From the NCBI GenBank assembly GCA_003598085.1, contig QZKU01000061.1:1-36320 (forward strand): DNA of 36,320 bases, read 5' to 3'. The DNA is from Candidatus Abyssobacteria bacterium SURF_5 (GTDB lineage Bacteria; Abyssobacteria; SURF-5). Made by a program: the position numbers and the translations under genes. The stretch's first letter is position 1. Every line of letters begins with the position of its first letter. Below the pieces are notes generated by a model. That model made no database searches and was not told where the DNA came from. It was given only the letters and a program-made list of their open reading frames with translations. Positions 23,865 through 30,723 of this stretch are shown piece after piece.

Positions 23865-23886
23865 CCCGGCATCGCGTGATGCCGGG
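23865..23886 (+). other. Strong 9-bp hairpin downstream of the third NifX gene
   Basis: CCCGGCATC (23865-23873) and GATGCCGGG (23878-23886) form a perfect stem with a GCGT loop. No T-run follows within 10 bases, so it is not a standard intrinsic terminator. It may stabilise the upstream mRNA, act with Rho, or mark partial separation of the FmdB and ABC genes from the Orp operon. Confidence 0.45.
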
Positions 23887-23967
23887 GAGCGCACGGGATC
23901 ATGATGCAATTGACATGCGGCCCCCTGCCGCGCTGGGATGTAAGATATTGAAGAAAGGACGCGAGCA

Positions 23968-24204
23968 ATGCCCCTCTACGATTTCAAATGCAACGACTGC
24001 GGCGAGAAGAGCGAGGTATTGATCCGGACTTCGCTCGAACGAGAATCGCCTTCTTGCTCAAGATGCGGCTCAACCAACCTCGAGCGCCTCATATCGGCGC
24101 CGAATATTGCAAGAGAACACGCGGCGACCGCGAAAACCAGATGCGGCAAAGGAAGCACCTGCTGCGGGAGCACCACTCCATGCGAGCATCCGCCTTGTTC
24201 GTGA
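23968..24204 (+). CDS. FmdB-family zinc-ribbon protein with Cys-rich tail
   Basis: This 78-residue protein has an N-terminal zinc ribbon of the FmdB/CxxC_CxxC_SSSS type, MPLYDFKCNDCG (C8, C11) and CSRCG (C30, C33). The tail, residues 55-78, has six more cysteines in RCGKGSTCCGS and PCEHPPCS, which could bind additional metal. FmdB was named from a formamidase gene neighbourhood and has no defined activity. A gap of 116 bp with a stable hairpin separates it from the NifX gene. It stands just before the ABC transporter, so it could belong to either the Orp-type operon or the metal region. Confidence 0.85.
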   Translation: MPLYDFKCNDCGEKSEVLIRTSLERESPSCSRCGSTNLERLISAPNIAREHAATAKTRCGKGSTCCGSTTPCEHPPCS

Positions 24205-24245
24205 CAAGCGGATCGTCCTGAACCGCCTCCTCATGGGACATAAAG

Positions 24246-24929
24246 ATGCAAGATGTCATCACACTGCGTGACCTGAGTATGATCCTGTCGGCCGCGGGTA
24301 ATTCGTTCCCAGTGCTTTCCATCCCGGAATGGAGGCTCGAGGCAGGCCGGCAGGTGGCTCTATCGGGCCCTTCCGGATGCGGCAAGACAACTTTCCTGCA
24401 CATTCTGGCCGGGCTGCTTTCGCCGACAGGAGGCTCGGTCGAAATATGCGGTCGCAGACTCGATCAGATGACCGAAGCCGAACTTGACAGTTTCCGCGCC
24501 GGCCACATTGGATATATCTTCCAGTCGCTCAATCTGCTGCAGGGATTTACCGCCCTGGAGAACGTATTGCTTGGAATCAGCTTTTCCGGAAAGAAGGTGG
24601 ATAAGGAGGCGGCAAAGCTTCTGCTCGAGCGAGTCGGTCTCGCCGACCGGATGCGCCACTGTCCGGCTCAACTCTCCATGGGTCAACAGCAGCGGGTTGC
24701 CGTGGCCCGCTCGCTCGTGAACAAACCGGCGCTGATTCTGGCCGACGAGCCTACCGGCTCGCTCGATCCCGTAAATTCCAGCGCGGTCATCGACCTCATT
24801 CGCGAGGTCTGCTCGGAAGAAAAGTGCTCCCTTGTTCTGGTGAGCCATGAGCAAGATGTGGTCGCGCGGTTTGAAGAAGCAGTCCCCTTCCTCGAATTGA
24901 ATATCGCTTTCGCGGGAGCACCACGGTGA
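24246..24929 (+). CDS. LolD/MacB-type ABC transporter ATP-binding protein
   Basis: This 227-residue ABC ATPase has Walker A GPSGCGKTT (41-49), a Q-loop with GYIFQSLNLL, a signature motif LSMGQQQR (143-150; the usual LSGGQ has M for G) and Walker B LILADEPTGSLD (163-174). Its length and sequence style match LolD/MacB/FtsE-type ATPases that pair with FtsX-fold permeases. The permease follows with a GTGA overlap at 24926. Such transporters use mechanotransmission rather than import of a small solute through the membrane domain. The DUF3299-like gene downstream suggests a metal-related function. Confidence 0.93.
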   Translation: MQDVITLRDLSMILSAAGNSFPVLSIPEWRLEAGRQVALSGPSGCGKTTFLHILAGLLSPTGGSVEICGRRLDQMTEAELDSFRAGHIGYIFQSLNLLQGFTALENVLLGISFSGKKVDKEAAKLLLERVGLADRMRHCPAQLSMGQQQRVAVARSLVNKPALILADEPTGSLDPVNSSAVIDLIREVCSEEKCSLVLVSHEQDVVARFEEAVPFLELNIAFAGAPR

Positions 24930-26176
24930 GTTTCTGGAAAATAGTTTTGAAAAGCCTCCGGCAGCACTGGCTATCATCCTCGCTTGCGATTGTGGCTATC
25001 GCATTGGGAATCTCGCTGCTGGTGTGTGTCTCCTCGCTGCGCGAGCAAACGTACCGCAATTTTACCCGCGTCGGCCTCGGCGTCGACGCCATCCTCGGAC
25101 CGAAAGGGTCCCCTTTGCAGGTAGTGCTGAATGGGCTTTACCATCTTGAAGATATGCCCGGCAAGATCAGGTGGAATTATTATGAGGCGGTCGCGCAGCA
25201 TCCGCTGGTGACGCAGGCTATCCCTTTCTGCGTTGGCCATTCCTACGGCGGCTTCAGGGTTAATGCGATCGACGACAGATTCTTTACCGAATTCGAGTAC
25301 GAAGACGGCAAACGTTTTTCGTTTTCCCCTTCTCGCGGCGGGTGGGGGCGCCCGTTTTCCTCAAGCATGGAAGCCGTGGCCGGCGCCGAAGCCGCACGTG
25401 AACTGGGTATCCGGCCAGGGGATCAATTCAACCCGGTCTGCGGCATCAGCGAAAACGATCCCGTTCATGTGCATGATTTCATCACGTTCGTTGGCGCCAT
25501 GGCGCCGACGGGGACGCCGTATGACCGGGCGGTCTACATCCCGTTGCTCACGTTTTACGGGCTCGCCGGACATCCTGAGGAAACTGCGGTGATGGGCGAA
25601 GATGAAACCCACCGCGAAATCAGCGGCGCGTATCTAAAAATGAAACGCATCCGGAGCGGGATCATTCATCCGGGCATCCAGGATTTGAAATTTGAGATCA
25701 ATCAGGGCAAAGAGGCGCAATTTGTCGTTCCGAACGAGATTCTCCCCCGTCTCTTTAAGATCATCGGCTGGGTCGACAAGGTACTCGCTGCGATCGCCGT
25801 ACTAGTCACGGTAATGGCCTCGGCGTTCCTTTTCGTTTCGCTTTATAATGCGCTTCAACAGAGGCGCCGCGATATCGCCCTGATGCGCTCGCTGGGAGCG
25901 CACCGCCGCACGGTCTTCGGGTTGGTTATCACCGAGGCTGCCGTCATCACGCTGATCGCGGCCGTGGCCGGCATGATCGCAGGGCACGGCCTGGTCGCTA
26001 TTGGCGCTCATTTCATCAAAGTCGAAACGGGTGTCCGGCTAAGCGGCCTCTATGTCTCGAGCGCAGAGGCCTGGATTCTGCCGGTTGGACTGCTCTTGGG
26101 AGCGCTAACCGGTTTGGTGCCCGCACTCCAGGCTTATGCGGTGAATGCCGCAAAGAACCTGTCGCCGATATCGTAA
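24926..26176 (+). CDS. FtsX/MacB-type ABC transporter permease
   Basis: This 416-residue permease has one N-terminal membrane helix (about 17-37), a large periplasmic domain (about 40-280, MacB-PCD-like) and three C-terminal helices (about 288-312, 335-360, 385-405) forming the FtsX domain. The cytosolic coupling motif LQQRRRDIALMRSLGAHRRTV lies near 310-330. It starts at GTG, overlapping the ATPase stop by four bases. The partner ATPase upstream and DUF3299-like protein downstream form a three-gene unit that resembles the zinc-regulated Zrg-type systems of Vibrio as I recall them. The substrate is unknown. Lipoprotein release is the alternative function. Confidence 0.9.
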   Translation: MSFWKIVLKSLRQHWLSSSLAIVAIALGISLLVCVSSLREQTYRNFTRVGLGVDAILGPKGSPLQVVLNGLYHLEDMPGKIRWNYYEAVAQHPLVTQAIPFCVGHSYGGFRVNAIDDRFFTEFEYEDGKRFSFSPSRGGWGRPFSSSMEAVAGAEAARELGIRPGDQFNPVCGISENDPVHVHDFITFVGAMAPTGTPYDRAVYIPLLTFYGLAGHPEETAVMGEDETHREISGAYLKMKRIRSGIIHPGIQDLKFEINQGKEAQFVVPNEILPRLFKIIGWVDKVLAAIAVLVTVMASAFLFVSLYNALQQRRRDIALMRSLGAHRRTVFGLVITEAAVITLIAAVAGMIAGHGLVAIGAHFIKVETGVRLSGLYVSSAEAWILPVGLLLGALTGLVPALQAYAVNAAKNLSPIS

Positions 26177-26211
26177 AGAATGTTCGCCGGCAAACAGCCT
26201 GCAGGGAATCA

Positions 26212-26787
26212 ATGAGCGCTACCGTAAACATGGGCGTTACCTTCTTGAAGAGATTGTACGGGCTGTCTTTGAAGATAGCCGTTGCTCTCGGTATCATCGT
26301 TGCGATAAAATTCATCCCATCCCTTCTGTGGCCGGACCAGAAGAAATCGCTGGTCCGGGACGAGGGCTACCAGGCCGGGCATTACACCATCGGCATCAAC
26401 GAACGCATGATCCGCAAGGAAGCGGACGCTCTCTTGTTTTCAACCCTCAAGAAGTGGCGTTATGAGCGAGAACGGCCGACACCGGCGCCGAAAGATGTCA
26501 TGGAGGCGGACAACGCGTTTGTCCAGATCACCGGCTTTATGTACCCGCTCGAGTCCGGCCCTAAAATCAAGCAGTTTTGCCTGCTGCGAAGCACGCAAAC
26601 CTGTTGCTATGGTCCCAGGCCGCAATACAATCAGTACGTGCTGGTGGAAATGGATGAACCCACTGCGTTCGTGCGACTCGAACCGGTCCAGGTGGCAGGC
26701 GTTTTTCACGTCGAGCCGAAACCGGAAGACGGCTACATCTATCGGTTAGAGGGCAAGACCGCGGGAGTCATCACGCGAAAGAAGTAG
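26212..26787 (+). CDS. DUF3299-like membrane-anchored protein
   Basis: This 191-residue protein has an N-terminal transmembrane helix (about 17-36) and an extracytoplasmic domain with FVQITGFMYPLESG (99-112), KIKQFCLLRSTQTCCYGPRP (114-133) and YVLVEM. The pattern of a conserved CxxL-type strand and a CC pair next to YGPRPQYN is typical of DUF3299, found next to LolC/D-like ABC genes in metal-regulated operons. The cysteines would be periplasmic and could bind metal or form a disulfide. It follows the permease by 35 bp. Function in the complex is unknown, but the association with the transporter is strong by context. Confidence 0.75.
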   Translation: MSATVNMGVTFLKRLYGLSLKIAVALGIIVAIKFIPSLLWPDQKKSLVRDEGYQAGHYTIGINERMIRKEADALLFSTLKKWRYERERPTPAPKDVMEADNAFVQITGFMYPLESGPKIKQFCLLRSTQTCCYGPRPQYNQYVLVEMDEPTAFVRLEPVQVAGVFHVEPKPEDGYIYRLEGKTAGVITRKK

Positions 26788-26795
26788 TTTCGCCG

Positions 26796-26812
26796 GGTAT
26801 TCCATGAATACC
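26796..26812 (+). other. 7-bp perfect hairpin between the DUF3299 and CGGC genes
   Basis: GGTATTC (26796-26802) and GAATACC (26806-26812) pair around CAT. It begins just after the DUF3299-like stop (26787) and precedes the duplicated Shine-Dalgarno segment. No T-run follows. It could shield mRNA ends or be an operator for a new transcript starting here. Confidence 0.35.
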
Positions 26813-26840
26813 ATCGATAAGCTCCGGAAACCTCATGGGC

Positions 26841-26870
26841 AAAAGGAGGACGATAAAAAGGAGGACGATA
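26841..26870 (+). repeat. Exact 15-bp tandem duplication carrying a Shine-Dalgarno sequence
   Basis: AAAAGGAGGACGATA occurs twice in perfect tandem (26841-26855 and 26856-26870). Each copy holds a full AAGGAGG. The second copy lies 10 bp before the GTG start at 26875, which is workable; the first is too distant for that start. A polymerase slip or selection for stronger ribosome loading are both possible. Confidence 0.75.
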
Positions 26871-26874
26871 AACT

Positions 26875-27231
26875 GTGGCAAAAAAAATCGGGATTATCTT
26901 TTGTGAAAAAATTCAGGATCAAACCTGTATTGGATGCGCCAAATGTTTTAAAGCCGTCAACAACAAGGCCTTTGTCTTCGAGGGGGGTGACGACCGGCAG
27001 GTGGTCTTCAATACAAGCTGCGGCGACTGCCCCGGCCTGGTGCTCCCAAAGCTGCAACTGCAGAAGATGGTGCTTGATGCCCTCGACGAGAAAGTCGACG
27101 AAATCTATTTCGGTACGTGCGTCAAGAAAGCTACCGCCATAATGAACTGTCCCATGAACATCGACGCCATAAAAAAGAAAATAGAAGAGATGTTCAAGGT
27201 CCCGGTTGCAGTGGGAACGCACGATTACTGA
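26875..27231 (+). CDS. CGGC-domain-like cysteine-rich protein
   Basis: This 118-residue protein resembles the CGGC domain family: KKIGIIFCEKIQDQTCIGCAKCFKA at the start (C9, C17, C20, C23), a core SCGDCPGLVLPKLQL (the CGGC position reads CGDC) and GTCVKKATAIMNCPM. Cysteine pairs of this kind bind metal or Fe-S clusters; the family's function is not known. The GTG start at 26875 follows a duplicated Shine-Dalgarno. The gene leads a block with two DUF364 (heavy-metal chelation) genes, which supports a metal-handling role. A reading frame from 26804 in another phase covers the same DNA, but its protein lacks these conserved features. Confidence 0.8.
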   Translation: MAKKIGIIFCEKIQDQTCIGCAKCFKAVNNKAFVFEGGDDRQVVFNTSCGDCPGLVLPKLQLQKMVLDALDEKVDEIYFGTCVKKATAIMNCPMNIDAIKKKIEEMFKVPVAVGTHDY

Positions 27232-27282
27232 GATCCTATGGGGTCTCTTGCATCATAACCGCGCAGCCTGTTATTTTGCATG

Positions 27283-27343
27283 GTTTCGGGGAAACGTCAC
27301 CGCTGAAAGGAAATCGACATCGGCAGACAAGAGGGCATGTGAC
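27283..27343 (+). promoter_or_regulatory. Potentially structured leader before the first DUF364 gene
   Basis: A hairpin GTTTC/GAAAC (27283-27287, 27291-27295) is followed directly by GTCAC (27296-27300), which can pair with GTGAC (27339-27343) ten bases before the ATG at 27353. The intervening 38 bases contain further short complementary pieces. The conserved motifs of cobalamin, molybdenum-cofactor or other riboswitches that I know are not visible. A metal-responsive leader is speculative. Confidence 0.2.
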
Positions 27344-27352
27344 GAAAGTAAA

Positions 27353-28087
27353 ATGAATAACACCGGCATTTATATACAACTGCAAAAAGCCTTTGCTCGA
27401 TTGGCTGACGAGAATTCCCTTCAGCTCGAGCGGCTTGAGATACAGGCGCGAAGCCTTTCGCCGCGGGAGGCGATCGGGAATCCCGGCGGTGAGGATTATC
27501 CCATCCTGAAGGGGAAAGAGCGGATGATGGAGGCAACGTTCCGTTCAGCCAAGGGGCACGCCTTCAGCGATATGACCGGCCAGTGGAGCGGCAGCATCGA
27601 GGATGTTCTTCAGATCAAGATGGCTTATAATTTTCATCGCGCCATCTTTGTTGCCTCCCTGAACGCGGTCATGCGATCGCTGGGACTCATCGAGGGAACC
27701 GTCCACTGCCGCGATGACGGTCCCGCTCGCTGCGGCATCGAGTGCGCCAGGACACTCGCGAAAGAATATCCCAACGCCCGCATTCTCCTGGTCGGCCATC
27801 AGCCGAGATTGCTCGAGCAACTCAGCAAGAGGTTCACCGTCGCTGCTGTGGATATGGACGAAGACAATATCGGCAAAACATTTAGTGGGGTCAGCATAGA
27901 TGGGCCGGAAGAGACGGAGCGTCTTGCCGCCCGCTCCGACTTGCTGCTCGTAACAGGGACCGCGCTGGTAAATGACACGATACAAACGTTTCTTGAACAG
28001 AAAAAACCTGTCATCTTTTACGGAGTCAGTATCGCCGGCGCCGCGCAAATACTGGGACTCCGCCGCTTTTGCCCCTTTGGTCTCTGA
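27353..28087 (+). CDS. DUF4213/DUF364-type (heavy-metal chelation) protein
   Basis: Starting at MNNTGIY, this 244-residue protein has an N-terminal DUF4213-like region (about 1-110) with FHRAIFVASLNAVMRSLGL, then a Rossmann-like DUF364 region with ARILLVGHQPRLLEQL near 145-160, VAAVDMDEDNIG near 166-177, SDLLLVTGTALVNDTI near 200-215 and PVIFYGVSIAGAAQILGL near 224-241. Structure-based annotation of this family suggests heavy-metal or siderophore-like chelation and PLP-fold-like architecture; biochemical proof is lacking. A longer frame reaches 27206, but 27353 is the first ATG that begins at the family's usual N-terminus. The adjacent gene is a second DUF364 protein, so the two may form a heteromeric unit. 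Confidence 0.75.
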   Translation: MNNTGIYIQLQKAFARLADENSLQLERLEIQARSLSPREAIGNPGGEDYPILKGKERMMEATFRSAKGHAFSDMTGQWSGSIEDVLQIKMAYNFHRAIFVASLNAVMRSLGLIEGTVHCRDDGPARCGIECARTLAKEYPNARILLVGHQPRLLEQLSKRFTVAAVDMDEDNIGKTFSGVSIDGPEETERLAARSDLLLVTGTALVNDTIQTFLEQKKPVIFYGVSIAGAAQILGLRRFCPFGL

Positions 28088-28101
28088 GGATGTTGCCACC
28101 A

Positions 28102-28833
28102 ATGAAAGTGATCGATGATCTCATATCCACTATCCGGGAGGACAGCGCGGTAAGGCAAGTTAACACGTGCATCTTCTGGACGTCCGTCATCAGCAGGCAT
28201 TGCGGTCTTGCCTCCACGATCCGCGAGGCAGGATCGCACCACGGATCATATCCGGTCAAAGAGGCCGGTTCGCTTACGGCGAAAACAGCGCTCGAGCTTG
28301 CGCAAATGGCCTATTCGTCGAGTGTCGCCGAGGCCTCGATCGGAATGGCCGCAATCAACTCATTAATAGACATCGACCTGAGCCGGTGTGAAGAAAAAAA
28401 TGCCTTCGAGATTTTGAGAAGAAGAGGAACCGGAAAAAAGATCGTAATCGTCGGCCATTTCCCGTTCGTCTCAAAGCTGAAGGAGACGGCTGAAAGGCTC
28501 TGGGTCTTGGAAAAGCAGCCGCAAGAGGGTGACCTGGCCGAGGAGGAGGCGGAACGCATCCTTCCGCAAGCGGATGTTGTCGGCATGAGTGGAACGGTCT
28601 TGATAAACCATTCTTTCGAGCGCCTCATGCCGCTTTGCAGGGGTAGATTCGTCGTGATGCTCGGACCTTCCACTCCGCTCGCGCCTGTCCTGTTCGAGCA
28701 CGGTGTCGATGTTGTTTCCGGCGTCAAGGTCACGGAGCCGGATACCGTAATCAGAATGATTTCCGAGGGAGCAAGTTTCAAGCAGCTTCAGGGTGTTCAA
28801 CTCCTTACAATGACGCGCGGGACCACGGGTTGA
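28102..28833 (+). CDS. DUF364-domain protein
   Basis: From MKVIDDL, this 243-residue protein has an N-terminal part with GLASTIREAGSHHG (near 37-50) and SVAEASIGMAAINSLID (near 75-91), and a C-terminal DUF364 part with KKIVIVGHFPFVSKLKETA (113-131), DVVGMSGTVLINHSFERLM and MLGPSTPLAPVLFEHG. GHFPF and GPSTPL are typical of the family. It is better conserved with known DUF364 proteins than the preceding gene. The preceding stop is 14 bp upstream; alternative starts are ATG 28090 and TTG 28069, the latter within the previous gene. A cytoplasmic metal-chelating or metallophore-related role is suggested by family naming only. Confidence 0.8.
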   Translation: MKVIDDLISTIREDSAVRQVNTCIFWTSVISRHCGLASTIREAGSHHGSYPVKEAGSLTAKTALELAQMAYSSSVAEASIGMAAINSLIDIDLSRCEEKNAFEILRRRGTGKKIVIVGHFPFVSKLKETAERLWVLEKQPQEGDLAEEEAERILPQADVVGMSGTVLINHSFERLMPLCRGRFVVMLGPSTPLAPVLFEHGVDVVSGVKVTEPDTVIRMISEGASFKQLQGVQLLTMTRGTTG

Positions 28834-28876
28834 TCTTCACGAGGTTGCTTCAACTGCGTCGGCGTTAACCGTGAAA

Positions 28877-28905
28877 TTGCGATTTTCGAAGAAATATGAT
28901 ATAAG
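28877..28905 (+). promoter_or_regulatory. Candidate promoter of the zinc-transport operon
   Basis: TTGCGA (28877-28882) is followed after 17 bp by TATAAG (28900-28905). It is the only reasonable pair in the 114-bp gap before the small membrane protein. The AT-rich interval contains the palindrome TTCGAA (28885-28890), which could be part of a regulator site, but I see no convincing Zur-like dyad. Confidence 0.4.
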
Positions 28906-28947
28906 GGTGTTCGTTGTGAGATCACGGCAGGATTGATCGATTCAAGC

Positions 28948-29244
28948 ATGCGAGACGTTTTTGCCCCTCGAAAATCTCCGTTCAGCCGGCGCAATCTGAC
29001 CCCTTGGTTGATTCTCCTTCTCATATCTGCGTTTCTTCTCGGCAATCTTCATCTCATTTTCGACCATACATCACATAAGAAGGAAACCTGCCCCTTCTGC
29101 AGCTTTCAGAGTTGTTCCGCCGCGATCAGCCCCGATCATTCAGATGAATGTCCGGTTGCTGCCGTTTTCTATCCAGTTCAAACGCGAGATTCCGTTCGAT
29201 CCGGTTTTCTGCCGAGCGAAGCCTCCCGAAGCCCGCCGCTCTAA
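28948..29244 (+). CDS. Small membrane protein with CPFC motif
   Basis: This 98-residue protein has one hydrophobic helix (about 19-40, WLILLLISAFLLGNLHLIF) followed by HTSHKKETCPFCSFQSCSAAIS. The cluster of two histidines and three cysteines just after the membrane segment could bind zinc or copper. I cannot assign a family with certainty; it recalls small DUF2946-like proteins that accompany metal genes. A TTG start five codons upstream is possible. It precedes the porin gene by 89 bp and shares its strand. It may act in periplasmic metal capture or sensing. Confidence 0.5.
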   Translation: MRDVFAPRKSPFSRRNLTPWLILLLISAFLLGNLHLIFDHTSHKKETCPFCSFQSCSAAISPDHSDECPVAAVFYPVQTRDSVRSGFLPSEASRSPPL

Positions 29245-29333
29245 TTTTCTCTTCCCTTAACCTCTTTTTTCAGACGCAGTGGCCAATCATCTCCCAATTC
29301 ATGCGGGTGATGTTTCTGAGACAGGAGCCAGAT

Positions 29334-30704
29334 ATGAGGACCGGCATTCTCTTTCTTCTCGTGATGATACTCTTTTTGCCTCCTGCCCGGACGCTTGAGG
29401 CGGCACAAGATTCTGATCTCGAGGCGCTCAGGGGTCAGGTGCAGGAACTCCGGAATGCGCTGGAACAGTTTCGGCGCCAACACGACCAGGAGGTCGATAC
29501 GCTTGAACAGAAGATTCAGGATTTGACGGGACAACTGGAAGCCGAGCGGGCGGTGCGGGCGGAGGAGCCCGACATCGTATATGAGGAATTTTACGAGCCG
29601 CCGCCCGTTTATTCGCCGACCGCGTCGGCCCAGAGTCTTTCCCTGCAAAGTTTCAACCCCGACATCTCGGTTATAGGAGATTTCCTCGCCCAGTACACAA
29701 GCCATGAAAACGAAGGGGACCGGCCGGATGATGAGTTCATCTTCAGAGAACTCGAGGTTAATTTCTCCGGAGTGCTCGATCCATTCGCCCGCGCCGATGT
29801 TACCATTGCGGTCGAGAAGGAATTCGAGGAGCATTCCCATGAGGAAGAATCTCACGAACACGATACCCCTGGGGCCGCGGCCCACGAGCACGGATTTGCG
29901 ATCGACCTTGAAGAGGCGTATCTGACCGCGCTCACGCTTCCCTACGGCCTGCAGGCGCGGGCAGGCAGGATGCGGGAGGAATTCGGCAAGGTGAACCCGC
30001 TCCATCTCCACGCGCTGCCGTGGGTCGACTATCCACTGATGATCCAAAACTACTTCGGCGGCCACGGCCTCATCGGCGACGGATTCGAAGTGAGCTGGCT
30101 TGCGCCCACCGACCATTACCTTGAGTTGGTGTACGGTGTATTCAATAATAGCAACCAGTCCTCATTCGCCGGCGAGGACTACGACGATTTCGCTCATCTC
30201 GTCCACATGAAGAATCTTTTCGAGATCAACGAGTCGACCACATTCGAACTGGGGGCGACTGCGGCGACCGCCCCGAATGACGAAGGGCACGGCGGCAGCA
30301 GGACGTGGCTCGAGGGGATCGATCTCACGCTCAGGTGGCTTCCGCCGCAACGGGCGCTCTATCACGGCCTGACCTGGCAGACCGAGTTCCTGTTGTCGCA
30401 AAAGGATAATGAAGAGCGCGGAGAGCAAGACACGTGGGGCATGTATTCTTCGCTCGGATACCGGTTTGCTCGTCGATGGGAGGGCGCGCTGCGGTATGAC
30501 TATTCCGAATTCCCCGATTTCGAAGAGTTCCACGAGAAAGGATATTCCGCCTATCTGACGTTTCTGCAAAGTGAATACGTGTTCTGGCGATTGGGCTACA
30601 TGTTCATCGATCGCAATTTCGCCGATCCGCTGGATGAAGATGAGCATCTGCTCTGGGTCCAGTTGAATTTCGGGCTCGGGCCGCATCGCGCCCATGAATA
30701 TTAA
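29334..30704 (+). CDS. Outer-membrane porin-like protein with His-rich loop
   Basis: From MRTGILF, this 456-residue protein has a signal peptide (1-23), a coiled-coil region (27-75), and a beta-barrel domain ending in an aromatic-rich strand. Residues 167-186 are a His/Glu-rich loop (seven histidines, e.g. HSHEEESHEHD), which is typical of zinc- or nickel-binding surface loops. No TonB box or plug domain is seen, so this is a diffusion-type porin rather than a TonB-dependent receptor. The start has an AGGAG site at 29323. It is cotranscribed with the ZnuA- and ZnuB-like genes, so zinc passage across the outer membrane is the best guess. Confidence 0.72.
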   Translation: MRTGILFLLVMILFLPPARTLEAAQDSDLEALRGQVQELRNALEQFRRQHDQEVDTLEQKIQDLTGQLEAERAVRAEEPDIVYEEFYEPPPVYSPTASAQSLSLQSFNPDISVIGDFLAQYTSHENEGDRPDDEFIFRELEVNFSGVLDPFARADVTIAVEKEFEEHSHEEESHEHDTPGAAAHEHGFAIDLEEAYLTALTLPYGLQARAGRMREEFGKVNPLHLHALPWVDYPLMIQNYFGGHGLIGDGFEVSWLAPTDHYLELVYGVFNNSNQSSFAGEDYDDFAHLVHMKNLFEINESTTFELGATAATAPNDEGHGGSRTWLEGIDLTLRWLPPQRALYHGLTWQTEFLLSQKDNEERGEQDTWGMYSSLGYRFARRWEGALRYDYSEFPDFEEFHEKGYSAYLTFLQSEYVFWRLGYMFIDRNFADPLDEDEHLLWVQLNFGLGPHRAHEY

Positions 30705-30723
30705 GAGAGGGGAGTGAAAAACC

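Noticed and set aside
24228-24250. Sigma-54-like GG-N10-GC before the ABC ATPase gene
   Set aside because: The -24 element is poor, and transcription would begin after the start codon.
26804-27142. Alternative reading frame over the CGGC-like gene
   Set aside because: It lacks the conserved cysteine motifs and has a weaker ribosome-binding context than the GTG frame at 26875.
27283-27343. Known riboswitch (cobalamin or molybdenum cofactor) upstream of DUF364
   Set aside because: The conserved boxes of these riboswitches are missing.
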